Source: Gymnopilus junonius
Taxonomy: Eukaryota; Basidiomycota; Agaricomycetes; Agaricales; Galerinaceae
Assembly: GCA_015501075.1 (NCBI GenBank)
Contig: JADNYJ010000062.1
Span: 124,001-188,000 of the forward strand
Reading direction: 5' to 3'
Length of the DNA: 64,000 nucleotides
Both the position numbers and the translations under genes were made by a program. Position 1 is the stretch's first letter. Every line of letters starts with the position of its first letter. This document shows, piece after piece, positions 23,336-35,350 of this stretch. Under the pieces are notes generated by a model. That model saw nothing but the letters and a program-made list of their open reading frames with translations, was not told the origin of the DNA and made no database searches.

Positions 23336-24967
23336 GGTAGGGAGGAGGGAAGGAGGGGCAAAAGGACATCAGAAAGTGGCGTTGTGATATATATAAGGGT
23401 TTGGAAAGATCAGGGCCCAACAACCGGCTCCCCTCGCACGATCATGGCGATCAAGGTGGAAGAACGAGATGCAATCTTAGAAGTTTAGCATGTCATTGAA
23501 ATGTCATCTCCTGTTTTTTGCTTCGTATCGAAACAGCCGCGTGCCTTTGTTTTGCCGAATTTAGTTTGTTTCCGTGCGGCGACTACCTTTGCACAAACGA
23601 TCTAGATCCACGTCACTCGCGTGGGTGTCAAACAGTTTAATCGACAGCGAGCAAACGAGACGCCCAGAACCCACGGATCGATATCAGAATCCATACTTTC
23701 CATACTCTGCGCAGATTGCCGCGGCGGGAATATATATGACACGTCTGCCTTCCCGATTACCATCTCGGATGCCCTCCTGGTTCTGGGGAAGCCATCTTAC
23801 TCACATAAGCTTTGATTGCATTGCCTGCCTTGGCAAAAGGCACGCTATTTTCATCACTCTTTATCTTATCAAATCCACATCCCCCGCGGGAACGGTGCCG
23901 TCTACATAGGTTTTTCGTTTTTCGGAACATATTTACACTGCACAAAAATTTATTTTCCAGCTGCGGTAGAGAACTGAAAAAATACGTACGAGCTAGAACC
24001 GCGCAAGTTGACAACCGACAAGACACAGGGGGCGTCTTCTTCGGAAGGGTCAGCGGAGCCCACGGCGAGTCCATTCTTACCTACCCGAACCTGAACCTAG
24101 TTCATCAACGCCAATTCAACAACCCCGAAAAATCAGATACATGCCATACATTATCACTTGCTATATGCAAACCATCAACGCCTGATCAACGCCATGAAAT
24201 GAATGGTGAGCGGTCCAAAATAAGCTTTTACATACTCTATTCTTAACGCTCTTACCCAGTCCGCCTTCCGAGTTGTTCCCCTTCGCTGGGTGTTAATGAG
24301 GATCCCGGGCCGCAATGGGAAAGAAATGACGAGAACCCTGAGTTTCTGCCGAATTGCTGTTACCAAGCTTATTTATTCCGTTACGGAGGCAATTACTATA
24401 CATACATTGCTCCTTTACAAAAGGGAGGCTTCTGGAACCCAATGGGAGCCAATGAGCGGTGTTAGATGGTGATGCGCTCAGCAAGCTTCGAAATCCGTCC
24501 ACTGCTTGTTACAGCACATGTTGACAAAAGCTCGGAGTAATTATGGCTGCCACCTGATTTAGGTCATGGAATGGTTGTGACTAAAGTGGTATCCACCCAA
24601 TCGAGATCTACTTACACCCTTAGATGGTATCCCCGATTTGACGTCGTCCTTCCCGGTCAATTTGAGAAATGTTTAAACGATTATCAGATCGATTTGTTCG
24701 AGCCAGTCAAAGTCATACTCCAGTGAAGCCTAACGGGCTCTTATGGTGTCAAATTCCTCCTTTTTTTTATGTAAAAGCGCAACTAAGCGCAATGTCTTTG
24801 CTAATTTTTCTACTGTTGAGATGATGTGGAAGGTAAACGCTCCAATTAACCGCTGATCATTACATTTTTAAACTCAGGTGAGCTCCGCTTGAATACCATC
24901 AAATCGGACTCAACGTCCCCGGCGGTGACTACGTCCCAACTCTCACATCCTCCGCCAACGTGTACTA
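23336..24967. other. Long intergenic region upstream of SSN6 and SERF
   Basis: About 1.6 kb separating divergent SSN6 (-) and the SERF-like gene (+), much longer than other divergent spacers in this window. It includes TATATATAAG near 23390 just upstream of SSN6 and a T8 run near 24762. The longest open frame (23812-24246, +) has no recognisable similarity and atypical composition. I see no RNA gene or repeat. Confidence 0.5.
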
Positions 24968-25377
24968 ATGACGCGTAAGTATCAAGCAACTTGCTCTGTC
25001 TTTTCTTTTCGATCTCCAAAAAGGAATCATATACGGATTCAAGTTTACTCTCCTTTGACACTCTAGGCGGAAATCAACGCGAGCAAGATCGTCTGCGAGC
25101 GCAGAAGAAAACTGCAACAAAGAAGCCCAAGGAAAGTGCGACAAATCTAGCCAAGCGAAAGGAAGCGTATGTTTTTCGAGTGTCCCTTCGATGCAAGCTA
25201 TAGTCCAAGCTGATATCTCTCGATCAGTGACGCAGAAGCTCTTCGAGCGAAGCAGAAAGTAAGATGTCCATACAGCAGTCATTGCGAGCTTTAGTATTCA
25301 ACTCAGGCACTTTATCTTCCCCTTAGAAAAAGGAAGAAGAGAAGACCGCAGGTGCCGGTTCTGCGAGTAAAGGATAA
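24968..25377 (+). CDS. Small EDRK-rich SERF-family protein
   Basis: A four-exon gene too fragmented for a single open frame: exons 24968-24974, 25067-25166, 25228-25258 and 25327-25377, giving 62 residues. The start MTRGNQREQDRLRAQKK matches the SERF/4F5 signature (MTRGNQRE...), followed by SATNLAKRKEADAEALRAKQ, a KKKEEE run and stop TAA 25375-25377. All introns have clean GT and AG ends and keep the frame. SERF proteins are tiny, highly charged and disordered, and are reported to modify amyloid aggregation and bind RNA (family knowledge). The first coding exon is only 7 nt. Confidence 0.9.
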
Positions 25378-27323
25378 CACTTGGCTGGGATCACTGTCAT
25401 AGGTTTGGGAAGTGGGAACTCAGTCGCTTATTTTTACCTTTTCTTTCTGCTGCGGCAACAAGGAGGACCATGCTCTACTGACATAGCTGGTATTTAGCTT
25501 TATATGAATGGTTGAGTGTTCCTATTGGAGAGAAGTTCACTAAAGACCATGATTACTCAAGGATCAGGCAGGGGGAGGTCCTCGTGCTACATGTTCACCG
25601 TCATCGTGAAAGAGAGTTAAATGGTGCAAAGCTTCCAAACTATGTTAGAGGGTCAGCAAGCGGCTGTCCTTCACGTACTGTAACGTAATTCACACCGCAT
25701 TTCAAATGCGCCAGAAGGTTCGGTTTGCATCAGTCAAAAGGTCAAATTTACATGTACATAATCTAGGAGACATTATCCTAAAATTACATTCACCAGAATA
25801 TGCTTTTGTCCTTGACAGGAAGAGAAGACTTGATGTATTTTGTAAGAGAGAGGGAGCACTACCATAATTTGATGGAGGGAACCAAGTTATCTTCATCAGT
25901 ATCATGATCATCGTGGGCAGTTGAATACAACGCAATAATTTGCTTTGTCTTGGATCAGCAGTCAGATCTGACAGACACAGTCGGAAAATGAAGTCTAAAA
26001 GAGTTTGACCAACTATGTAAAACTTAAAAGCACCCTGACAAGGGCTCCATCGGCAACCACGATCAATTTCACCCACCGATAATTTAGATAAACCAACGTG
26101 GCGGCCATATTTCTCCTGCAGACATGTTCAGAAAGTTCTTTTATGTTGGGAAATCCGAGATGGCCAACTTTGTCATATGCGTGAATCCGGAAGAACGACA
26201 AAGGAATTGGTACATCTTCGGTACATATGGTCGGACAATGTCGGGACAGCAAATCTGCAACATAACATAGAAGCCAAGGTCAACTGTTCATGCATCATGT
26301 ATGTTTGTCCACAGGTAAATTTACCATTGACAACCTATATATACGTGTATTAGAGATAGAAATGGGTGTCAACGACAGGTCCGTATCGAGTGATCAGTGG
26401 GTGGCTCACGGGACTTCGGTAGATTAGTATAGTTCTGGAAAGGCTTTCACCAAATAAGTCGGATCAACCTGTAAGAAAGTCCAGCTTTTCTTCGCCCTAA
26501 CATGAACATGGTACGTATCAATGGGAAGAGAACACGGTAATTCATCCCCAGACCTGTCAAAGAGGGGTAGAGGACATGCTAGAAGGTTACTTAGACCCGA
26601 CTGGCTAAGAAACCTAATGCGGCTTCACACGAGGCTTCGTTCCTGTTATTTGCCGCTATGTAGAATGACCGGGAGTTCTCGTCATCGTGGGATTAAATGG
26701 GGGTTGAGGGCATTCATTTGAGTTCCCATGCTGCAAACATATGTGACAACTTGAGCATGGCAACACGAAAGTCCAGGATGCCTAACAAGGAGCTCACCAA
26801 TCGTGTGGGTCGTAAAATGACTTGCAAGATCCAAAGTGAGATCGCCTTCTAAAATTATGACAATGATCGCTGGCTCTGGAGAAAGCTGTGACCGAGCTTT
26901 TGGAACTGGTGTACCGAGTGCCGAAAAAAGGATCAACAATCACAGTGAACAGCTTTGTCCTGGAATAAACTCCGCAGCCAAGTAACTTAATGAGGATGAG
27001 GGGAAGCCGGAAAAAGGCGGTATATGAATGACATGCACGAGTAGGCCTATAGGCTTAACCTCCATATCGAAGACTCCTGTCATCGTAAACGGCTATGAAG
27101 GACCTAGCGGTCGGATAAGCCCCATGATACCGGGATTCCCTGGCGTGTTATCTTGCATTCATCAATGACGAAAGGCATGGCAAAACAGATACTTGACACT
27201 TACCTTATTGGTGTGACGAAAAAGGCCATTATATATAAAGGGTAACTGAATGCAGGAACAGGGAACAATGCAAGTACCTCTAAGATATGATCCAAAGGTA
27301 AATTTAAGCCGAAGTTAATAATC
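25378..27323. other. Gene-poor stretch with possible unrecognised or decayed minus-strand gene
   Basis: About 1.9 kb without a confident gene. On the minus strand some pieces look exon-like: 26682-26939 reads SPEPAIIVIILEGDLTLDLA; near 26120-26252 there is PLSFFRIHAYDKVGHLGFP; and a possible splice near 26084 joins EKYGRHVGLSKLS to GAFKFYIVGQTLLDFIF. The pieces do not assemble into one frame by any set of introns I could find, and I recognise no family. It could be a lineage-specific gene, a relic, or chance. Confidence 0.25.
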
Positions 27324-28768
27324 CTATTTAATCTTCGCGATATCTCCATTTTCTAATCGTCTTCTTCGTGAAGGAGATTCTAGGTCTTGTTCGGGCCGGT
27401 ACCGACCCCAACCTGGGGCACTAGTCGGAGGGAGGTAAGCTCCAAATTGAGGGGGGAAAGGTGTGTTTGAGGGTCCAAGGGAGTAAGGTGGTGCTGGGTG
27501 GCGGGCAGCCTCGGTGACAGGTTGGTGTTTGGCTCGATAAAGCGAAAGTAGCGTATTGATGAAGACCGTCAAAAAAGCCAACGACGTCAACGTGAATATC
27601 TAGTTGCCAGGTGCCTCAGCTTTTCGTACCTTTACCTCTTGTAAATGTAAATGTTACATACCAGGGTTTTCCAACTAATAGGCTCGACGAAACCGTTGAT
27701 GACCTCTGCGATCAGCTCGGCACCGACTTTGGCACGCCCAACAACAGTAGGATCACGGTTCATGCAAGCTTCCCATAAAGCGCATTGTTTAACCATGGCC
27801 GGTATAGGATTATCCCCAGCACAGCGATTATTTTTGAACTGAGTTGCACATAGGCTGATTTCCTGGATGATGTCTGCCACATCGATGAGACTAGAAAGCA
27901 GTGCTCGTATTGACAAATATTACCTTGAGAATACTCCGAAATACGAAGTGCCACGTCCCGCTGTACAGTAATAATAAACTGGACGAAGAGATATAGAAAT
28001 ATTAAAATCAACGAGAGGTTGAAGAAGAATTGCAGGTAACTAAATACAGTTAAGTACAGGTCCAGTTTTTTGGTTCTGATCACTCACCCAAGAAGGACAT
28101 AAGGTGTATCAGATTGAGGAGCTGGATGGGCGGGCATGTTGAGAGTATAGTGGTTCGAGGTATTCTGGGTTACCGGAGTCATTGTTCCTTCTTCATCACT
28201 TTCACCTCCTGAGCCTTCGTCATCGGCACTTGGTTTGCGGGAACGGGCGCGCCTTGTTCGTTGTCTGAATACACGCCGCAAGCCACCAGTGGCCATGGGC
28301 CTACTGCTGTCGGCTTCTTTCTCCTTCGCAGGTGTATCTTCAGCTCTGGCCTCCTCTTTTTTGAATGGGCTGACCTCGGTCATATCGACATCTCTCACTT
28401 CGGAAGAAGGAAAAGCTCTGGATGGAGTGAATTGAGGAGGAGGTGCCCATGGATGTTGTTGAGGAGTTTGAGGGAGAGGGACAGGTTGAAAAAGAAAGGG
28501 CACATTTTGGTTTGCTCCGAATGTAGGCTGCTGTGGTGTACCGGATAGAGATGGCGTTGGAGGGCTCATTGTATCATGTGAGCCTTGAGACAACGAAAAG
28601 CAAATAAGTTGCAGGTGTAAGGACGCGACGTTTATACGTACGTTTCCGAGGTGTACTGGTATCTTCGACAGAAGTCGCCCAGGCAGGCTTTACGGAAGGT
28701 CTATTGGTCCATTGATAATCCATGGGCGCCTCTTTAGACCGTTGGTTGAAGGTATAATGGCTGGCCAT
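27324..28768 (-). CDS. Brl1/Brr6-type nuclear envelope protein
   Basis: A membrane protein of the nuclear envelope needed for nuclear pore assembly and membrane lipid balance in fungi with closed mitosis (family knowledge). Starts MASHYTFNQRSKEAP. A disordered Pro/Ser-rich nucleoplasmic N-terminus (with an acidic ADDEGSGGESDEEG) leads to transmembrane segment 1 (YLQFFFNLSLILIFLYLFVQ). A lumenal loop carries the diagnostic cysteines (CATQFKNNRC, then KQCALWEACMNRD), which form disulfides in this family. Transmembrane segment 2 lies around FTLTSLAFLTVFINTLLSLY. The tail is Pro-rich and ends with RRRRLENGDIAKIK; the stop TAG is at 27324-27326. Divergent from ClpP with 134 bp between starts. Confidence 0.9.
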
Positions 28769-28902
28769 GTTTGTGAGAGAACGAATGACAAGTCAACTGA
28801 ACAGAACTTTTCGCTGTGACCAATGGACGCGTAAGTCACGTGTTACTTTCACCGACTGACATTCAAGGCAGCCATATTAGTCTCTCTAATTCTAACCATT
28901 CC

Positions 28903-30030
28903 ATGTTATTTCGAACCGCTATATCATCCGTTTCGCGGCAGTCACTGTTATCTTCCAAGAGGCTCTTTCATCCATTAGCAGGGCAGTCTCTCAAGTCTAT
29001 CGTTGACCAATGGGAGGCTCCTCCCTCTGCGAACCTGGTTCCAATTGTCATTGAACAAACCGTAGATCTGTCTCTTCATCTTTCCTTCCTTTCGCTCACT
29101 CACCGTCTAGGGAAGAGGTGAACGCTCATATGATATATTCTCTCGCCTCCTCAGAGAACGTGTCATTATGCTCCATGGACCCGTATTTTATTCCTTTATT
29201 TGATGTCTCCGTACTTCATGCCAACAAAATTGCAGATACGTGACTCCGACTCGACTCTGGTCGTCGCACAATTATTATTTTTAGAGGCAGAAGATTCGAC
29301 GAAGCCTATACATTTATACATCAACTCTCCTGGCGGTAGTGTAACCGCAGGTCTTGCGATTTATGACACAGTAAGCCTTACGATTCCCGAAATATCCCCG
29401 TCGTCTTATTGTGCAGATGCAGGTGGAAAAGCTCGTCATAGCTTTGTAGAACTACTGACCGATTGTTCCGACAGTATGTTTCTTCTCCAATTCATACTTA
29501 CAGTCTAGGATTAGCCGCTTCCATGGGCTCCCTTCTCCTGGCTTCTGGTGAAAAGGGAAAACGGCACTGCCTCCCAAATGCGAGCATTATGATTCATCGT
29601 ACGAAGCTCGTACTAGGTTCCTAAGTACCCCGTTGACCTCCGAACTAGAGCCTTCCGGCGGTGCCTCGGGACAAGCGTCTGACATCGCTATTCACGCCAA
29701 GGAGATATTACGGATACGTCAACTCTTGACTGGCATTTACCAGAAACACTGCTCAAAAGAAGAAGAATCGGAAGTCGAAGCCTTAGCACGTTTTGGTGAA
29801 CACCCTTATTTCCCTCTTTATTCAGCTCTATGAAGCTCACGTCCGCGCCTCATAACAGAAAGGGCTCTAGAACGAGATTATTATATGACCGGTCGGTTTA
29901 ACTTCTTGTTATACCCTTTTCCCTTCAGGCGCTCAATCCGCATGTAGCTCAAGAAGCCATGGAGTTCGGCATTGTGGATGGCATACTAGAGAAAAGGCCT
30001 GCCTCCGATTCGGATAGGCCCCCAGAATAG
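28903..30030 (+). CDS. CLPP: Mitochondrial ATP-dependent Clp protease proteolytic subunit
   Basis: The serine peptidase of the mitochondrial ClpXP complex. The N-terminus [20 protein letters not shown] is Arg/Ser-rich without acidic residues, like a mitochondrial presequence. Spliced sequence gives [57 protein letters not shown] (catalytic Ser), [13 protein letters not shown] (catalytic His) and [19 protein letters not shown] (catalytic Asp of ERD), so the triad is complete. The MQ pair comes from a 6-nt exon (29417-29422, ATGCAG) between introns 29371-29416 and 29423-29474. The stop TAG is at 30028-30030. About seven introns in 1.1 kb. Confidence 0.93.
29417..29422 (+). other. CLPP: 6-nt microexon of ClpP
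   Basis: Exon ATGCAG between introns 29371-29416 (46 nt, GTAAGC...GCAG) and 29423-29474 (52 nt, GTGGAA...ACAG). It codes Met-Gln, joining IYDT to [12 protein letters not shown]. Bacterial and human ClpP have MQ at this place, so skipping it would delete conserved residues. Confidence 0.85.
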
Positions 30031-31344
30031 CCTCATAGCATTTGTCCTCCCCGCGTTTCCAAATTCATATTGGAAATTTGACTTCGAATAGTACAACCTG
30101 AATTGGCGTACCTCTCGGCATCGAGATGAGGCCTTATCGTAATTGTCCCGCCTTATATAGATGATGCAACAAGAGATAGTCCACCCTAGCCGGAGTCGCG
30201 GACATAAAGCCTTTCCTTCCAGTGAAGTACATAGCTATTCTGCATCATCGACATCAGTGATAGCCTGATCCTCTTGACGGTGCTGAAGTATTCATGTCTA
30301 CCTCCTAAGTGTCAAGGGCCAATAGTTCAAACTGGTTCATAGAAGATCTCTCTTTTTCTCACCATGTCTCTATTTGATGTTGGAATTTCAGGAAAGCTCT
30401 CTTCGTGTTAAATTTGGTGTTTGTTACCAAGTTCTCATCAACATGACATGGAAGAGCAGAGAGATCACGATGGGGTTAACTCGGACTGCCCAATCGATGG
30501 CCCTGTACAAAAGAAGCCCATTTCAAGCATCTACGAAGTTAAACGCCATATGCATCTCAACTCAGCTCCAGCCAAAGACATCACGTACGAATGGTACCCT
30601 AAAGTTGGCAATCAATTGAAGTCATATCTTCATCTCCATGTCCGTCGGCCTCTTCTCAGGTCTGTGATTCCTCAGGAAAGGGATAGGCAGATGTGGACAG
30701 ATGATCGCAGCAAGGTATTCGCCAAATTTAATCCGAGCCGCAGGAGAATGGATCGGCCTATTTAAATGCGTTCATTTCAGCACTATTGCCTTTGTCTTAT
30801 GGAAGGTATATCGGTGTTAAATTAGACTTCTTATCAACCACTCGCCCCATGACCTCAAGGGTTCAGTACGATCCCAGCTAGAAGAAATTACCTTGGGAGC
30901 TTCTTCAGGAACCTTTTACCAGCGGGGACCTCTATACTAAAACCTTCTAGTCCAACTACGGACAAGAAGCCGGGCAAAAGAGGAAACCCGTTCTCTTACT
31001 CCAAGTTCGGTAAGAATATATAGGCACCCTTTGGTTTTCCATTTACCGACCAGCACCACAGTGTGTTCCCAGGAGGCAAACAACTTTAAGGTTATGTTCT
31101 TCGAGTTGTATTGAAACAAAAATAACAAGGTCGCATGTTAAGAAGCCGTCTGGGGAGGCTTCAGATGGGACATCTTGTAGATTTTACATCTGGGCGGCGT
31201 TGACAAAAATAAAGACGAAAGCATGCAGTGCAATATTAAAAACGATACAGTCAGGAAAATAATACAATGGAAATATCCCACCTCAAAATACGAAGCCTTG
31301 TCTATGTCAAAATGGGTACAAATGATTAAGAGAGCCAAGCACGT
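30031..31344. other. Intergenic region between ClpP and ADAM 3' ends
   Basis: About 1.3 kb between convergent genes. It includes one open frame (30421-30765, +), described separately, whose status is doubtful. Otherwise AT-rich sequence with no recognised exon, repeat or RNA. Confidence 0.45.
30421..30765 (+). CDS. Doubtful small open frame, unknown
   Basis: A 114-codon frame that may be read from the internal ATG at about 30448 (MEEQRDHDGVNSDCP). It contains YEWYPKVGNQLKSYLHLHV and a basic C-terminus (RDRQMWTDDRSKVFAKF). Composition is protein-like but no family is recognised and no splice pattern supports it. It lies in a convergent intergenic gap, so it may be chance or a relic. Confidence 0.15.
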   Translation: MLPSSHQHDMEEQRDHDGVNSDCPIDGPVQKKPISSIYEVKRHMHLNSAPAKDITYEWYPKVGNQLKSYLHLHVRRPLLRSVIPQERDRQMWTDDRSKVFAKFNPSRRRMDRPI

Positions 31345-34300
31345 CTATTGACGCTTTGGACCATTGTAGGCGGTCTCATCTACCCAATCCATGCGATTGT
31401 TCGCAGAATAGTTGTACCTTAGTTCAGGACCTTCCCCAGACCTGGATCGGTCATGGGCAACTGGAGGTAGACGCATATAAGCAGTACTGTGCGAAGGGGC
31501 GAAAAAGGATGATCAAGTAACAACTTTATATCCGAGGACCTTGAAATCCCACCTTGATCCTGGTAGAGTACGTGACCCTCCAGCCCTGTCAGGTGCATAA
31601 GCGTCGAAACTAGCGAGCCTCTCATGGCTTGTCGTCTTGACCATCGGTGGTGTGACAGGTAGCACAGCTCTTGAAGCCGGTTGCCTTCTGGAACCGCAGC
31701 ATCGTCTCACACCTGTCGATGAAGAAAACACAAAAATAGGTGATGAGTGATGCCCATTTTTTGTTACACAAGACGAAGCGTAACTCACTGCGAAGGAGGA
31801 ACCAGAGAAGGAGAATCGCCACCAAGCCGGCTACAACGGACACCGGAATTGCGATCTGAAGATTTTGGACATACCAGGCCTGCGGGAATCGGGGACGATC
31901 AGGAATAAGGGAGTGTCATCGGAGCTGGAGGCATAAATACATACCTTTGCCGTGTCCAAGATTCCAGCAGATTGGCACTTTCCAGCCAGACAAGTACCGC
32001 CGAAACCTGCACGATAGTACAATTAACATCAGCTCTAGAATGAAGTAATCACACCTGTTCGGGGATGAGATGGCACGTACCACAGGGAGATCCTCGATAA
32101 GCAAGGAAGTCAGTCTTATGCAAGCCCCTGCGTTAGTGGGGTCTTGACATGAGATCTGACATGACTGATCATTTTGTTCGGGGCAGGCGGCCTTGAGTCC
32201 CATTGACGCACCAACTTCTGACATTGCTCTGGATCGTGGGAGATGAGCTCATAGACCAAGCGTAAGACAGGAACAAGCTTACGAGCGACAGACGTGCACT
32301 GACCGCTGGCACATGCCAAACCATTGCTCCCACAGGATTGCCCTTAATTATGAAAAGGAAGTAGAGCACGTCAGAGACAGCATCCCATTAGAGGAAGGCG
32401 AGCCAAGAAGTGACCCACGTACCATTTTTAGACATCACGTTCGCAGGACAGGAGGATGAATTGCCTGTGCAATATTCGGCAGTATCACACTGCTGGTCCA
32501 GGGCCGGTCTACAAACTTGGGTAGCTGGTGCGAAGTTGCACTGAGCCGTACAGCAAGGACTGCTCTCGGGATCGCACACGGCATTATTCTTGAATTTACA
32601 TGTCGACACATCACAGCAACTGGATGTGGCACCAATGCCCGGGTCACAATCTTCACCAGCCTCAACTATACCGTTGCCACACATTTGCAGTGATATCGTC
32701 GTCCGAGATGGATCTGGGTCAACGAGACAAGTTGTATTTACTTGTGAGCCCTGGGCTGTTTTCATGAGAGAGCCTAATGATGCATGAGGGCAGTAATTAA
32801 AGTTCACAACGTTTCTACTCACAAATGTTTCCAATGCTGCATTGTGAAAAGACTTTTTCGGTCGACTGAGCAACAGGGCTCATAATGAACTGTGCATTAG
32901 CATCACATGTGGTGGAAGTCAGAGGACAGCAAGTTCCATTCGTGCCCGACGTCGATGTACAGCCATCTGCGCACTAGATTTCATGAAGATCAGCATGAAG
33001 GAAGTATATATGATCAAGGATATACTGACGTCGTGCTATGAAGAAAAATGAGTAACATTGTTAATGGATTGAAGATGAACATAGCCTACGATAGCTCCGA
33101 AATTATGCCCGATCTCATGAGCAACAACTTGCCATTCTGTACGACCTCCGGTGGACACTGCCGTTCCTGAAACAATCGAAGGTGTATTACCAGTTGCAGC
33201 TTGTTGGCATCTATGAATAAATAAAAAATAGAGTTCTTCAGAGGTGTCAGATTTTGGAACAGGATGATCGACTCACAAAGTTGCCAGCCAAGCAATTCCA
33301 ACTTCGGACCCAGTAGGACATCCACTCATTAAATGCCACAAGCCAAGACCATCGTTCCCCTTGCTCCCTCGCCATTGAGAAAATAGAGAAAGCCGGCTGT
33401 CCAGAGCTGCACTGCTGCATGGGACGTTCCACGGCACAGTAGGATCTGCCATTGATGGACATCTGAAATTTGGAATGAGAGGGCTGGAATTGATTGTCAA
33501 CTTAGCGGGGGGCACTTACACTTCGCTCCGGACCTGGAGTTCTGCTATGCCGAGGCTGACATTGAAAGTGCTCTGACGGAGAAACTGATCAGTCGGAAAC
33601 TCAAGCGGGAGTTTAATTAACAAACCTTGTACAACGCGCTCGCAGAGTTCCAATTATTCAGAATCTGAGTCGTAGCATTTTCTTGGCCACCATAGTTTGA
33701 GACGTATGTACAATCCGCAGCCACACCCATGTATATCTATCAAAGATAAGAAGCACGTCCGCATAGGGTTAGGCAAAAGTTACTTACAACTTTCTGTGTA
33801 GTTGGACAGCCAGCAGTAGAACCGATCGAGTTGACGAAACTGTACCGGCAGCGTGGTATTAGACGACATTAATGAGATCGATTCAAATAAGCATACTTTG
33901 TGCTCATTCCACCATTACCGGTCTGCACGTCATCCCTTCGGTACATCGTGTCATTCATGAACGGGATCAGCAGACGATCGGTCCAACTTGTCGGTAACGA
34001 AGGCTTAAGCAATGGGTGTTGTGCTAGATCGTTGTACTCGAGCCTGTCGTGGCCACAAGACTGGGGTGGAACGATCGTCCCAGATAATTTTCGAATTCCA
34101 GTCTTAGCGAAATGTTCCTCCTCAGGTGACATCACGTCGGATTCCCTCCATATAACGAGAGATGAGTCCATGACCTCCACGTCGTCAGAAAGACTAGGAT
34201 CAAGTGCAAGTTTGTTTCGTAAGTAATTTTCCTTGGTCATGATATGGTATATGACTCCTTTGGCGGAGAAGGCACCTTCATATACGGGCGCGAGTCCATT

Positions 34301-34874
34301 GTCAGCATTGCCTTGTTTATGGACCATAATGCGGGCCCATCCCAGAGTAGCTGGATGTGGTTGGGGTACAACACTAGCAGCATCCTCGCGCATGCGCGCT
34401 GGTGAATGATGCGGAGCAATGACTTCGCCAAGGTAAGCCTTGACAGACTCGCGCAGCAAAGGTCGGGTATAGCTCAAAACTTGGTGTCCGTCCGGTGTGG
34501 TGGTATAATAGTGGATGCGCGCAGCAGGGTGAATAAGGTGATCATTAGGTCGGAGATGGAGATGGAAAGTTTCATTAAATGCGGAAAGTATTAACCTGAA
34601 AGAGTCGTTATAGCGGAGAGTATTGGGATGCGGCGACAATCGTTTGCTGAGAGCGGAAGGTGAAGACAGACGAGGATTGCGAGGCAAAATTTCCAGAGAG
34701 AGCGTAGACGGGTTGGCAACACGTTTGAGCGGCCAAGCAGGAGAACTATGAGCTGTGAAGAGGAAATGAGAAAAGGATGCTGGATATTGGGGGCTGGACA
34801 TTACCATGAACAACTTGGAGGCATGATGAAAGGAGCAGAACGACCACAGCGTGCAGAGAGCTGGGGAGATACAT
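31345..34874 (-). CDS. ADAM family zinc metalloprotease with disintegrin domain
   Basis: A membrane-anchored sheddase-type protease of the adamalysin family. The start ATG 34874 gives a signal peptide ([20 protein letters not shown]) spliced to a propeptide with [22 protein letters not shown] sequence. The metalloprotease domain has [31 protein letters not shown] and [17 protein letters not shown]. The active site [10 protein letters not shown] + HD + C forms HExxHxxGxxHDC, with His-Asp coded by a 6-nt exon (33030-33035). The disintegrin domain shows [16 protein letters not shown] and the repeated Cys pattern up to [18 protein letters not shown], then a Cys-rich part. A transmembrane helix ([20 protein letters not shown]) precedes a cytosolic tail ending [13 protein letters not shown] (stop 31345-31347). 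ADAMs are known in fungi, with roles reported in spore formation (established). Many introns. Confidence 0.9.
33030..33035 (-). other. 6-nt microexon of the ADAM gene coding His-Asp
   Basis: On the minus strand, exon CACGAC lies between a 54-nt intron (GTAGGC...CATAG) and a 56-nt intron (GTCAGT...TCTAG). It supplies the third zinc-binding His and the following Asp of HExxHxxGxxHDC. No other splice choice gives the complete metzincin motif. Confidence 0.85.
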
Positions 34875-35350
34875 GGGGAGGGAAAGAGAGCCCGCCTGGA
34901 AATGGTGGGGTATAAAATAGACTGAGTTGGCTTGGCAGTTGATATAAGGAGGCTTACTGACCTGCGGGTTAGATCAGATCGGGATGAAAAGGGCAGAAAA
35001 CCCGTTTGGCTGGGCGTGAACGAACGAGGGAGAAAGACAGCTGTACTCGCAAAGTAAAAGTAATTACTCTGGAGTAAGCTGTTGCTACCAATGTGCTGAC
35101 AAATCATCAATCCATCGTCAAGGCGCTCAACTTTGGAATCACTGCGGTTTGTATAAATGCTTGTGCATTATCGGATGCATGCCGCTCCATGCAAAGATAT
35201 CGTCCAACTAGGTGTGCACTGCTAGTGACAATATTGTCGACGTCGTCCACTTTCATCCGGCATCCTAAAGGGGATTCGGCCGACGCTTCATATTTATAGA
35301 TAGTCACTCGAATTTCGGAACATCTTCACCTCTTCCCCCTCCCTCCCTCT
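34875..35350. promoter_or_regulatory. Divergent ADAM / aminotransferase upstream region
   Basis: A 476-bp spacer between divergent start codons. A TATTTATA-type TATA element lies near 35291 for the + gene, followed by a pyrimidine-rich tract (CCTCTTCCCCCTCCCTCCCTCT, about 35329-35350) directly before the aminotransferase ATG, a pattern common at fungal transcription start regions. Confidence 0.4.

Noticed and set aside
23812..24246. 144-codon + frame upstream of the SERF gene
   Set aside because: No recognisable motif, unusual composition and no splice support.
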